Notes under the pieces: model-generated
Databases searched by the model: none
The model's input: only the letters and a program-made list of their open reading frames with translations
What the model was told of the DNA's origin: nothing
Assembly: GCA_964433065.1 (NCBI GenBank)
Contig: CAYSPZ010000048.1
Span: 1 to 13,199 of the forward strand
Length of the DNA stretch: 13,199 nucleotides
Direction of reading: 5' to 3'
Source: RGIG3009 sp964433065
GTDB taxonomy: Bacteria > Bacillota > Clostridia > Oscillospirales > Acutalibacteraceae
Made by a program: the position numbers and the translations under genes
Shown: one piece after another, positions 6,545-13,062 of the stretch
Numbering within the stretch: position 1 is the first letter of the stretch
How the letters are laid out: every line of letters begins with the position of its first letter

Positions 6545-7048
6545 TTATTCCGATATTCCGTTTTCCCGCAAATACGCAGATACCTCTTTGAGGTCGATCT
6601 GCAACGCGTAGGCACATTCCTGAAACAACAACCGTTCGCATTCCTGTAAACTGTGTTCGTCGGTGTAACGCAACTTTTTACCTTGCGCGGTCAGCGCCTT
6701 GCGGTGCGTACGCAGATCGTACCACAACCGCAACAGTGCGGACAGATCGCATTGGTGCAAAAGTTGTTGAAACTGTTCCTGCCGTAAACGGTCGTTGTCG
6801 ATCCACACGGTCGGTGTATCCGCCGCGTTTTGCAACAGTTGCGTCAACTGCTCGCCGCTCGTAAGCGATCGTAACCGCTTTTCTTCTGCCGCAGTCGGCA
6901 AAAACACGGTGGTGGAACTGCGCTCGTACACCGGTTGTAAAATGTAATACGATTGCGGTTTTGCGGGACCGAACTGTTCGGTGCGGATATCCTCGATCCG
7001 ACAAACACCTTCACTGCGATGCATCACGTATTCGCCTTTTTGGTACAT
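6545..7048 (-). CDS. CarD/CdnL-family transcription regulator
   Basis: A 167-residue protein whose first roughly 55 residues (YQKGEYVMHRSEGVCRIEDI...SYYILQPVYE...VFLPT) match the RNA-polymerase-interaction domain of CarD/CdnL proteins, which bind the polymerase beta subunit and stabilise promoter open complexes. The remaining helical part, about 85-167, fits the CarD C-terminal DNA-binding region by position and is rich in Leu, Gln and Arg. The ATG at 7048 is chosen over 7072 because AGAGGGG lies about 7 nt upstream and the predicted transcription start (about 7069) falls downstream of 7072. It is single and divergent from comM. The family call is good; its regulon is unknown. Confidence 0.85.
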   Translation of the reverse strand: MYQKGEYVMHRSEGVCRIEDIRTEQFGPAKPQSYYILQPVYERSSTTVFLPTAAEEKRLRSLTSGEQLTQLLQNAADTPTVWIDNDRLRQEQFQQLLHQCDLSALLRLWYDLRTHRKALTAQGKKLRYTDEHSLQECERLLFQECAYALQIDLKEVSAYLRENGISE

Positions 7049-7075
7049 ATCCACACCCCTCTTTCTTACCATTAA

Positions 7076-7105
7076 ATTATACCATACGGTTTTCACAATT
7101 TTCAA
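7076..7105 (-). promoter_or_regulatory. Promoter of the CarD-like gene
   Basis: Minus strand -35 TTGAAA (7105-7100), 18-nt spacer, perfect -10 TATAAT (7081-7076). The predicted start near 7069 gives a leader of about 20 nt to the ATG at 7048. Confidence 0.8.
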
Positions 7106-7158
7106 ATGGGTATTTTTCACAAATTCTTACACCGATTTCGTCCGCTTGAAAATAAATG

Positions 7159-7188
7159 TTGTACAATCCTGTCGCTTCGTGGTATACT
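7159..7188 (+). promoter_or_regulatory. Promoter of comM
   Basis: TTGTAC (7159-7164), 18-nt spacer, TATACT (7183-7188). It is divergent from the CarD-like gene promoter about 55 bp away. Confidence 0.6.
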
Positions 7189-7211
7189 GATCGAAAAAGG
7201 GGGACGTGCCA

Positions 7212-8741
7212 ATGTTTGCCAAAGTAAAAAGTATGGGGCTTATCGGTATCCACGGATACGTCGTGGACGTCGAAGCGGATATCTCACAGGGTCTCCCCTC
7301 GTTTGACGTGGTCGGTATGGCGGGTACCGCCGTCCGCGAATCCCGCGACCGTGTCCGCGCCGCCATTAAGAACAGCGGCTTCACCTACCCCGTCAGCCGC
7401 ATCACGGTCAATTTAGCACCCGCGGATGTCAAAAAGGAAGGCTCGGTATACGATCTGCCGTTGTTCCTGTCTTTACTGAAAGCGAGCAACCAGGTAAAGA
7501 TCAACACCGACGATGCCGCATTCATCGGCGAACTGTCGTTAACGGGGGATATCCGTCCCGTACGCGGTGTACTGCCGATGGTCCTCGCCGCCAAAGAAAA
7601 CGGTCTGTCGACGGTATACATCCCCGCCGACAACGCACCCGAAGGCGCGGTGGTGGACGGGGTCGACGTGTTTGCCGTCGGTCATATCCGTGAACTGCTC
7701 TCACACCTGAAAGGCGAAACACCGCTCACCCCTCTGCCGAAAAGCGAATTTGCACCCCACACCGACCTCGCCGCTCCCGACTTCGCCGACGTGATGGGAC
7801 AACAACTGCCCCGCCGCGCGATGGAGATTGCGGCTGCCGGTTCGCATAACGTGCTGTTGGTGGGACCGCCCGGCTCGGGAAAAAGTATGCTCGCCAAACG
7901 TCTTCCCTCTATTTTACCCGATATGACGCGGCAGGAAGCCTTGACTTCCACCGCCATTCATTCCATCGTTGGTGCGCTGTCGGGCGATTGCGGATTGCTC
8001 ACCTGCCGTCCGTTCCGCTCGCCTCACCATACGGTATCGGCGGTCGGTCTAACCGGCGGCGGTACCATTCCCCGTCCCGGTGAAGTTTCCCTCGCCCACA
8101 ACGGCGTCCTGTTCTTGGACGAGTTACCCGAATTCAACCGCGCGGCGATGGAAAGTTTACGTCAACCGCTTGAAGACGGTACGGTCACCATCTCGCGCGC
8201 CAGCGGTTCACTCTCCTATCCCTGTGATTTTATGCTGGTTGCCGCAATGAACCCGTGCGCCTGCGGTTATTTCGGTCACCCGACGCGCCCGTGTACCTGT
8301 TCTCCCGGCACCTCCGCGCGGTACCTCGCACGTATCTCGGGTCCTTTGCTCGATCGGTTCGACCTGCACATCGAAGTGCCGCCCGTCGACTACGAACAGT
8401 TGTCCGCCAAATCACCTGCCGAATCGTCCGCCGTCATTCGCGAACGGGTCAACCGCGCCCGCGCACGGCAATTGGAACGCTACCGCGATACCGACATCAC
8501 CGTCAACGCGGCACTCACCTCGTCGATGTTACGGCAATATTGTGCGCTCGACGATACCGCGTCCACCTTACTCAAAGCGGCTTTTGAACGGATGAACCTA
8601 TCCGCCCGCGCGTACGACCGCATTTTAAAAGTTGCCCGCACCATCGCCGACTTAGATAACAGCGATACCATTCAGATCGTCCACATCAGCGAAGCCATCC
8701 AGTACCGCAGTTTGGACCGCAAATACTGGCAAGACCGATAA
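7212..8741 (+). CDS. comM: ComM/YifB-family Mg-chelatase-like AAA+ ATPase
   Basis: A 509-residue protein of normal family length. In naturally competent bacteria ComM is a hexameric helicase that promotes branch migration during integration of incoming DNA; in most other bacteria the role is unproven. The N-terminal ChlI-like/Lon-type domain (1-165: GLPSFDVVGMAGTAVRESRDRVRAAI) is followed by the AAA+ domain with Walker A GPPGSGKS (218-225) and Walker B GVLFLDE (298-304). The cysteine motif NPCACGYFG...PCTCSPG (C349, C351, C361, C363) suggests metal binding. GPLLDRFDLHIEVP and the C-terminal lid follow. The ATG at 7212 has AGGGGG 8 nt upstream; a GTG at 7206 is too close to it. Single gene ending at a bidirectional terminator. 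Confidence 0.95.
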   Translation: MFAKVKSMGLIGIHGYVVDVEADISQGLPSFDVVGMAGTAVRESRDRVRAAIKNSGFTYPVSRITVNLAPADVKKEGSVYDLPLFLSLLKASNQVKINTDDAAFIGELSLTGDIRPVRGVLPMVLAAKENGLSTVYIPADNAPEGAVVDGVDVFAVGHIRELLSHLKGETPLTPLPKSEFAPHTDLAAPDFADVMGQQLPRRAMEIAAAGSHNVLLVGPPGSGKSMLAKRLPSILPDMTRQEALTSTAIHSIVGALSGDCGLLTCRPFRSPHHTVSAVGLTGGGTIPRPGEVSLAHNGVLFLDELPEFNRAAMESLRQPLEDGTVTISRASGSLSYPCDFMLVAAMNPCACGYFGHPTRPCTCSPGTSARYLARISGPLLDRFDLHIEVPPVDYEQLSAKSPAESSAVIRERVNRARARQLERYRDTDITVNAALTSSMLRQYCALDDTASTLLKAAFERMNLSARAYDRILKVARTIADLDNSDTIQIVHISEAIQYRSLDRKYWQDR

Positions 8742-8743
8742 AC

Positions 8744-8776
8744 AAAAAATGCCCTGACCGCAGTCAGGGCTTTTTT
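8744..8776. terminator. Bidirectional terminator between comM and uppP
   Basis: GCCCTGAC-CGCA-GTCAGGGC (8751-8770) is a perfect 8-bp stem. It is followed by TTTTTT on the plus strand and preceded by AAAAAAT, so the minus strand also reads a T run. It serves both convergent transcripts. Confidence 0.93.
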
Positions 8777-8778
8777 GC

Positions 8779-9621
8779 TTAGAAAAACTTGCTGTTCAGT
8801 ACACCGAAGACCAAAAGCAGGACGAGTACCACGCTCAACGCGATACGGTACCAACCGAACACCTTGAAATCGTGTTTCTTTATGTAGTCCATCAGGAATC
8901 GGATCACCAACAGCGAAACGACGAACGATACGACCATACCGACCGCGAGGAGAGCGACCTGTAACGACGACAGGGTCATCTCATCCACGAACAGGTATTT
9001 GAGTACCTTTAACGCACTCGCACCCGCCATCGCGGGGATCGCCATAAAGAAGGAAAATTCCGCCGCCACGTAACGGGAACACCCGAGCAATACCGCACCT
9101 AAAATAGTCGCGCCCGAGCGGGACGTGCCGGGAATGAGCGCCAACGATTGGAAACAACCCATCAGAAGCGCCGTTTTCCAGGTCACCGCATCGAGGTCGT
9201 TGAAGCGCGGTGTCCGCTCACGGTTTTCCATCCACAAAAACAGAATACCGTAGATCAACAAGGTTGCCGCGATGACGATAACGTCGGACAACAATTCGTC
9301 CACCAGATCGTCCAGTAACAGACCGATGATCGCCGTCGGGATACTGGCGACCGCCACTTTACCCCATAGAAGCCAGGTATCGCGCCGTCCCTCTACCGTC
9401 TTTTTCGGTGAAAACGGGTTGAGTTTGTGGAAATACAACACCACGACCGCTAAAATGGAACCGAGTTGAATGAGCACCTTGAACAGGTTGAAAAACTCTT
9501 CCGATTGCGCGAACGGTAAAAATTTGTCCACTAAGATCAAATGTCCCGTCGAACTGATCGGTAACCATTCGGTGATCCCTTGTACGATCCCCTGTATGAC
9601 CGCTTTACATAGTTCCCACAT
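8779..9621 (-). CDS. uppP: Undecaprenyl-diphosphatase (UppP/BacA)
   Basis: Integral membrane phosphatase that recycles undecaprenyl pyrophosphate to the lipid carrier of wall synthesis; overexpression gives bacitracin resistance. The 280-residue protein shows the two signature motifs, EWLPISSTGH (18-27) and PGTSRSGAT (164-172), which form the active site, embedded in about eight hydrophobic segments. The start is a choice between ATG 9627 and ATG 9621: AAGGAG (9636-9631) is only 3 nt from the first but 9 nt from the second, so 9621 (MWELCKAV) is preferred. It is last in the prfB operon, 13 nt after the YdbC-like gene, ending at a bidirectional terminator. Confidence 0.96.
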   Translation of the reverse strand: MWELCKAVIQGIVQGITEWLPISSTGHLILVDKFLPFAQSEEFFNLFKVLIQLGSILAVVVLYFHKLNPFSPKKTVEGRRDTWLLWGKVAVASIPTAIIGLLLDDLVDELLSDVIVIAATLLIYGILFLWMENRERTPRFNDLDAVTWKTALLMGCFQSLALIPGTSRSGATILGAVLLGCSRYVAAEFSFFMAIPAMAGASALKVLKYLFVDEMTLSSLQVALLAVGMVVSFVVSLLVIRFLMDYIKKHDFKVFGWYRIALSVVLVLLLVFGVLNSKFF

Positions 9622-9630
9622 TGTCATTTA

Positions 9631-9636
9631 CTCCTT
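9631..9636 (-). promoter_or_regulatory. Ribosome binding site that decides the uppP start
   Basis: AAGGAG on the minus strand overlaps the TAA of the upstream YdbC-like gene (9637-9635). Spacing is 3 nt to ATG 9627 and 9 nt to ATG 9621, favouring 9621. Confidence 0.6.
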
Positions 9637-9856
9637 ACAGGTCGGTTTCGTTGAGCAGGTCGCGCAACAAAATGACCTCGTCCGCCGAAAGGGTCACACC
9701 TTTGCCCATCTTCGTACGGTCGGGTGCCCAGTCACGCACGTCGTATTTGGGGGCGCGGTCATTCCAACTGATCAGGTTGACTTCTTTGCGCCATCCCGTC
9801 GGGGATTCGGATAATACGCCGAGTTCTTTTACAATTTCGTATTTCAGTTCTGCCAT
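9635..9856 (-). CDS. YdbC-family PC4-like single-stranded nucleic acid binding protein
   Basis: A 73-residue protein, MAELKYEIVKELGVLSESPTGWRKEVNLISWNDRAPKYDVRDW..., matching the Firmicute YdbC family. This family has the fold of the eukaryotic PC4 (p15) coactivator C-terminal domain and binds single-stranded DNA (established for a Lactococcus homologue). KYDVRDWAPDRTKMGKGVTLS is the core; the tail DEVILLRDLLNETDL is a helix expected to mediate dimerisation. AGGAG lies about 10 nt before the ATG. It sits between the DivIVA-like gene (16 nt upstream) and uppP (13 nt downstream). Its cellular role is not established. Confidence 0.88.
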   Translation of the reverse strand: MAELKYEIVKELGVLSESPTGWRKEVNLISWNDRAPKYDVRDWAPDRTKMGKGVTLSADEVILLRDLLNETDL

Positions 9857-9872
9857 TTCTCATTATCTCCTT

Positions 9873-10262
9873 TTAATTATGATTTTCGAGTAACGTCCGC
9901 ACACCGTCCAAGAGCGTCTGTGCTTCCTGCAACTGTGCGCTCAATGTTTCGTTCTCCGCTTTGAGCGTTTCGATCTGTTCGCGGTCCGCCGTCTGTTGTT
10001 CCTGTAACGCGTTCACCTGTTGTTCGTACTGCACGACGCGTTCGCGCAACTGTTCGAGTTCCGCCAACTGTTCGGCAGGCAACTGCGCGATTGCTCTCGC
10101 TTCGGCGAGTGCCGCCTCACCCTGTTCACGGGCATCGTCCACGATCTGTTGCATCTGCGCCAGTTCCTGTTGCTGCTCGTCGTGCAACTGTTCAATGTGC
10201 GCTAACACGTCTTTTCTGTTGAATCCGCGAAAAGAGGTACGAAAGAAGTTCCGCTTACTCAT
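9873..10262 (-). CDS. DivIVA-like coiled-coil protein
   Basis: A 129-residue protein. The N-terminus, FFRTSFRGFNRKDVLAHIEQL (6-26), resembles the short conserved N-terminal motif of DivIVA/GpsB proteins, which recognises membranes or division proteins. The rest, from about 27 to 127, is almost entirely heptad-like coiled coil very rich in Glu, Gln, Leu and Ala. No membrane segment is present. DivIVA-type proteins act in division-site or polar organisation, but this is short and could be an unrelated coiled-coil protein sharing the motif. GAGGAT about 9 nt upstream supports the ATG at 10262. It lies 13 nt after prfB, with the ribosome binding site overlapping the prfB stop codon, suggesting translational coupling. 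Confidence 0.75.
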   Translation of the reverse strand: MSKRNFFRTSFRGFNRKDVLAHIEQLHDEQQQELAQMQQIVDDAREQGEAALAEARAIAQLPAEQLAELEQLRERVVQYEQQVNALQEQQTADREQIETLKAENETLSAQLQEAQTLLDGVRTLLENHN

Positions 10263-10275
10263 ATTTCACACATCC

Positions 10276-11400
10276 TCATTCTTTATATCCGAGCGTGCCG
10301 TTGGCGGCAGCCGTCAGATACGCATTGATAAACCCGTCCAGATCACCGTCCATCACCGCGTTGATATTACCCATCTCGTATCCGGTGCGGTGGTCTTTGG
10401 CAAGAGTGTACGGCATAAACACGTACGAACGGATCTGACTGCCCCACGCGATCTGCGCTTGGGTACCCTTGATATCCTCGATACGATCGAGGTGTTCGCG
10501 TTCCTTGATCTCCAGCAACTTGGCTTTGAGCATATTCATCGCCGTGTCACGGTTCTGGAACTGACTGCGTTCGGTCTGACACGCCACCACGATACCGGTA
10601 GGAATGTGGGTGAGTCGTACCGCAGACGAGGTCTTGTTGATATGCTGACCGCCCGCGCCGCTGGAACGGAACACATCCATTTTCACATCTTCGGGTCGGA
10701 TCTCAATCTGGATACTGTCGTCCAGTTCGGGGATCACTTCCAGTGCCGAGAACGAGGTGTGCCGACGACCCGCCGCGTCAAACGGGGATACACGCACCAA
10801 ACGGTGAACACCCGCTTCTCCTTTGAGGTACCCGTACGCGTTTTCGCCGATGACCTGAATACACGCGCTCTTGATACCGGCTTCGTCACCGTCCAGATAA
10901 TCCAGCAACTTATACGTAAAGTTGTGCTTTTCCGCCCAACGGGTGTACATACGATACAGCATTTCCGCCCAGTCCTGCGCTTCGGTTCCACCCGAACCCG
11001 CATGGAAAGTCAGAATCGCGTTCTTCCCGTCATACTCTCCGACCAGCAAGGTGGACAACCGTTGCGCTTCGGCATCCTGGCAAATGGCATCGACTCCGCT
11101 TTGACATTCTTCCAGCAACGACAGGTCGCCTTCCTCGTCAGCGAGTTCGATCAGGGTGATGGTATCGTGATAACTGTCCACCAACCGACGGTACCGCTCG
11201 ATCTTATCTTTTAAGTTAGCGGCGCGCTGGGTCACCTTTTGGGCATTCTCCATATTGTCCCAAAATCCCGGTGCCGCCGCACGCATATCCAATTCTTCCA
11301 GTTCTTTTTCCATTTGACGAAGACCGATCGCCTCCGACAACGCGTCGATCTGCGGCCACATATTTTCCAGTTGTAAGCGCAGTTCTTCAAATTGAAGCAT
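10276..11400 (-). CDS. prfB: Peptide chain release factor 2, single continuous frame
   Basis: RF2 releases finished proteins at UGA and UAA codons. The 374-residue protein has the SPF anticodon-like tripeptide (205-207) that distinguishes RF2 from RF1, and GGQ (250-252) in SSGAGGQHINKTSSAVRL for peptidyl-tRNA hydrolysis. Most bacteria regulate prfB by a +1 frameshift at CUU UGA C near codon 26. Here the frame is uninterrupted: codons 27-28 read CTT CGT C at the same place, so that autoregulation is absent. A GGAGG remains a few codons earlier, though not at the stimulatory spacing. The gene ends in UGA. The start at 11400 has AAAGGG about 9 nt upstream. First gene of its operon, divergent from rpsF. 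Confidence 0.97.
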   Translation of the reverse strand: MLQFEELRLQLENMWPQIDALSEAIGLRQMEKELEELDMRAAAPGFWDNMENAQKVTQRAANLKDKIERYRRLVDSYHDTITLIELADEEGDLSLLEECQSGVDAICQDAEAQRLSTLLVGEYDGKNAILTFHAGSGGTEAQDWAEMLYRMYTRWAEKHNFTYKLLDYLDGDEAGIKSACIQVIGENAYGYLKGEAGVHRLVRVSPFDAAGRRHTSFSALEVIPELDDSIQIEIRPEDVKMDVFRSSGAGGQHINKTSSAVRLTHIPTGIVVACQTERSQFQNRDTAMNMLKAKLLEIKEREHLDRIEDIKGTQAQIAWGSQIRSYVFMPYTLAKDHRTGYEMGNINAVMDGDLDGFINAYLTAAANGTLGYKE

Positions 11401-11445
11401 GGTGTTGACCCTTTCTTTGGCAAATATATATGGTTCAGTTCCTCT

Positions 11446-11474
11446 ATTATATGATAGGTTCGGTCGGTTGTAAA
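11446..11474 (-). promoter_or_regulatory. Promoter of the prfB-uppP operon
   Basis: Minus strand -35 TTTACA (11474-11469), 17-nt spacer, -10 TATAAT (11451-11446). Predicted start near 11439, leaving a leader of about 39 nt. Confidence 0.85.
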
Positions 11475-11495
11475 GAAAAATTTTTCAAAAAAGTC

Positions 11496-11524
11496 TTGAC
11501 GATGGCAAAAGGCGTTGTTATAAT
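11496..11524 (+). promoter_or_regulatory. Promoter of the rpsF-ssb-rpsR operon
   Basis: TTGACG (11496-11501), 17-nt spacer, TATAAT (11519-11524): 11 of 12 consensus positions. An A/T-rich run (11471-11492) precedes it. Predicted start near 11531. Confidence 0.9.
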
Positions 11525-11530
11525 ACTATG

Positions 11531-11592
11531 GTGTCTTATTGTGACACAGATATCCTTGCCTCTCTCAAAGCAGGGAGGCCACAGACCATAAG
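11531..11592 (+). promoter_or_regulatory. Structured leader of rpsF-ssb-rpsR
   Basis: GCCTCTC (11558-11564) pairs with GGGAGGC (11573-11579). TGTG (11540-11543) can pair with the adjacent CACA (11580-11583), and CTTAT (11535-11539) with ATAAG (11588-11592), leaving GACC bulged. The last pairing reaches into the ribosome binding site. An alternative GTGTC/GACAC hairpin (11531-11547) would exclude it. In many bacteria S6:S18 binds this leader at a bulged CCG; no clear CCG is seen, so assignment to that class is doubtful. Confidence 0.45.
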
Positions 11593-11604
11593 GAGGTGCA
11601 ACAA

Positions 11605-11901
11605 ATGCCCACAGTAAAAGGTTCCTATGAAGCCGTTTTCATCTTCACCTTGAAAAACGGCGAGGAAAGTGTCCCCGCAATGGTGGAAAAATTCAAGACC
11701 CTCATCGAGAAGAACGCGGAGATCGGCGAGATCGACGAATGGGGTAAACGTCGTTTGGCGTATCTCATCGACGACGAGGCGGAAGGCTACTACGTGCTGT
11801 ACAACTTCGTCAGCGGTCCCGAATTCCCGATGGAGTTGGAGCGTGTCGGCAAAATCGACGAAAACGTTTTACGTTCCATGGTTGTCCGCAAAGACAAGTA
11901 A
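11605..11901 (+). CDS. rpsF: 30S ribosomal protein S6
   Basis: S6 pairs with S18 on the small-subunit platform. 98 residues, usual length. KGSYEAVFIFTL (5-16), IDEWGKRRLAYLIDDEAEGYYVLYNF and a final VLRSMVVRKDK are typical of the family. The ATG at 11605 has AAGGAGG 8 nt upstream; the in-frame GTG at 11596 overlaps that site and is rejected. It leads the conserved rpsF-ssb-rpsR operon with 12 nt to ssb. Confidence 0.97.
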   Translation: MPTVKGSYEAVFIFTLKNGEESVPAMVEKFKTLIEKNAEIGEIDEWGKRRLAYLIDDEAEGYYVLYNFVSGPEFPMELERVGKIDENVLRSMVVRKDK

Positions 11902-11913
11902 GGAGAATGTAAG

Positions 11914-12360
11914 ATGAATGTTGTTTGTTTGCTCGGTCGCTTAACGGCAACCCCCGAACTGAAAACCACCCAAGGCGGTGTTTCGGTGACGAGTTTCTCC
12001 GTTGCAGTCGACCGCACCTACCAACCCAAAGGCGCCGAACAACGTCAAGCGGATTTTATCAACTGCGTGGCGTGGCGTAACACGGCGGAATTCATCTGCC
12101 GCTATTTCCAAAAAGGCCAACGGATCGCGCTGCAGGGTTCTCTGCAAAGCCGCTCTTACACCGATAAGAACGGTAACCCGCGCACGGCATTCGAAGTGGT
12201 CGTGGACAATGCGTTCTTCGCAGAATCCAAAGGCGGTGCCGCAGCACCCCGTACGGGCGATTCCCAGATCCCTGCCTTCACCGAACCCGCGCCGGCGTTC
12301 ACCAATGCCGCTGCCGGTGACTTTGAAGAAATCGTCGGGGATGACGATCTGCCCTTCTGA
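11914..12360 (+). CDS. ssb: Single-stranded DNA-binding protein
   Basis: SSB coats single-stranded DNA in replication, repair and recombination. The 148-residue protein has the N-terminal OB fold to about residue 105 (MNVVCLLGRLTATPEL, FSVAVDRTYQ, ADFINCVAWRNTAEFICRYFQKGQRIALQGSLQSRSYTDKNG). A Pro/Ala-rich flexible linker follows, then the acidic tip DDDLPF that recruits partner proteins. AGGAG lies about 9 nt before the ATG, and the gene is 12 nt after rpsF. Its placement between the S6 and S18 genes is the conserved bacterial arrangement. Confidence 0.98.
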   Translation: MNVVCLLGRLTATPELKTTQGGVSVTSFSVAVDRTYQPKGAEQRQADFINCVAWRNTAEFICRYFQKGQRIALQGSLQSRSYTDKNGNPRTAFEVVVDNAFFAESKGGAAAPRTGDSQIPAFTEPAPAFTNAAAGDFEEIVGDDDLPF

Positions 12361-12395
12361 TTTTTCTATCATACTAACAAAAGGAGGACTTTCCC

Positions 12396-12659
12396 ATGTC
12401 TGATAAAGTCGAAGAGAAAAAGTTCGACCGTCCGGCTCGCGGTGCCCGTAAAGGTCGTCGTAAGGTGTGCCAATTCTGCGTGGACAGAGTGGACACCATC
12501 GACTACAAAGACGTTGCTCGTCTTCGCCGTTTCGTTTCGGAACGCGCTAAGATCCTGCCCCGTCGCGTAACCGGCACCTGCGCTCGTCATCAAAGAGAAT
12601 TAACGGTCGCCATCAAACGCGCCCGTCAGATCGCCTTGATGCCGTTCGTGAGCGATTGA
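12396..12659 (+). CDS. rpsR: 30S ribosomal protein S18, zinc-binding form
   Basis: S18 binds 16S rRNA with S6 on the platform. The 87 residues include a basic, disordered N-terminus and the core RRKVCQFCVDRVDTIDYKDVARLRRFVSERAKILPRRVTGTCARHQREL. C25, C28, C62 and H65 form a probable zinc site, i.e. the C+ form; other S18 proteins lack it. AAAGGAGG about 8 nt before the ATG supports the start. It is the last gene of rpsF-ssb-rpsR and is followed 24 nt later by a terminator hairpin. Confidence 0.97.
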   Translation: MSDKVEEKKFDRPARGARKGRRKVCQFCVDRVDTIDYKDVARLRRFVSERAKILPRRVTGTCARHQRELTVAIKRARQIALMPFVSD

Positions 12660-12683
12660 TCGTAACGCAAAAAGCACCGACAG

Positions 12684-12722
12684 ATTGGCCAAGTACCCGT
12701 AAGGATACTTGGTCAGTTTTAT
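12684..12722 (+). terminator. Terminator of rpsF-ssb-rpsR
   Basis: CCAAGTA (12689-12695) pairs with TACTTGG (12706-12712). The stem extends outward through ATTGG against TCAGT-side pairs, including two G-T wobbles, to 12684-12717, and is followed by TTTTATT. Its T tract doubles as the left arm of the next inverted repeat. Confidence 0.8.
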
Positions 12723-12772
12723 TCGCCTTGCGACGAGCGATATTGCCTTCGGCAGTTTAAGGGCGAATAAAA
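12717..12772. repeat. 11-bp inverted repeat with internal hairpin
   Basis: TTTTATTCGCC (12717-12727) is perfectly complementary to GGCGAATAAAA (12762-12772). Between them TGCC-TTC-GGCA (12744-12754) forms a smaller hairpin. The left arm overlaps the T tract of the preceding terminator, so the two structures compete. Function unknown. Confidence 0.75.
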
Positions 12773-12803
12773 TACCACTGAAACCGCAAGGATTCAATAC
12801 CGC

Positions 12804-12844
12804 TTTTGATTTATCAAAAATATCACTGTGGGACTTGTCTCACA
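12804..12844. repeat. Two adjacent small hairpins
   Basis: TTTTGA-TTTA-TCAAAA (12804-12819) and TGTGGGA-CTTG-TCTCACA (12827-12844, one G-T pair). Neither has a T run placed to make it a terminator. TTGTCTCA in the second recurs at 12920-12927. Confidence 0.55.
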
Positions 12845-12868
12845 ACATCACTATTCAAATAATCATCT

Positions 12869-12929
12869 TATGAGATCGTAAAAAACGGATGCGTAGAATT
12901 TCTACACATCCGTTTAGTTTTGTCTCATA
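12869..12929. terminator. Large near-palindrome, likely bidirectional terminator
   Basis: Core stem AAACGGATG (12883-12891) with CATCCGTTT (12907-12915), then one mismatch, then GTAG/CTAC inside. Outer arms TATGAGA (12869-12875) and TCTCATA (12923-12929) also pair. On the minus strand the stem is followed by TTTTTT (12885-12880), a good terminator; on the plus strand by TTTAGTTTT, weaker. The minus-strand quality suggests leftward transcription entering from the right. Confidence 0.7.
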
Positions 12930-12933
12930 CCAT

Positions 12934-12984
12934 AACAAGCAGGAAAAATGAACATCACATTTTCCGCTTGTTAGGAAAACCTAA
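12934..12984. repeat. Long bulged hairpin plus small adjacent hairpin
   Basis: AACAAGC (12934-12940) pairs with GCTTGTT (12966-12972), and GGAAAA (12942-12947) with TTTTCC (12960-12965). TG/CA closes a 7-nt loop, and two single A bulges sit on the left arm. TTAGG-AAAA-CCTAA (12971-12984) follows, sharing two bases. No T run follows on either strand. Between 12985 and 13027 I see no feature. Confidence 0.65.
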
Positions 12985-13027
12985 AGCCCTGCAACTGAAC
13001 TCGAAGAAAATATGGATTTAAATCGCC

Positions 13028-13056
13028 TTTACATTTTGATTCGCTTGTGGTATAAT
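13028..13056 (+). promoter_or_regulatory. Strong promoter in the gene-free right end
   Basis: TTTACA (13028-13033), 17-nt spacer, TATAAT (13051-13056), with TGG just before the -10 (extended -10). Eleven of twelve consensus positions match. The predicted start is A13063, the first base of the downstream RNA's closing stem. Confidence 0.88.
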
Positions 13057-13062
13057 GTGTTC

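Noticed and set aside
9961..11214. Long plus-strand reading frame antisense to prfB and the coiled-coil gene
   Set aside because: It starts inside the antisense of the Gln/Glu-rich coiled coil, shows Cys/Ser low complexity and no family. It is a codon-bias shadow of two well-supported genes.
12600..12797. 65-residue minus-strand reading frame across the rpsR 3' end and the following hairpins
   Set aside because: It lies antisense to rpsR at one end and through two strong inverted repeats at the other. It has no convincing ribosome binding site or recognisable protein.
12835..12863. Possible plus promoter TTGTCT-17-AATAAT
   Set aside because: Only 4 of 6 and 5 of 6 matches, overlapping a hairpin, and directly upstream of a terminator-like palindrome with no gene between.
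12948..12974. Eight-codon frame MNITFSAC inside the 12934-12972 hairpin, with AGG 4 nt upstream
   Set aside because: No promoter of good quality precedes it, the spacing is poor, and such short frames are expected by chance.
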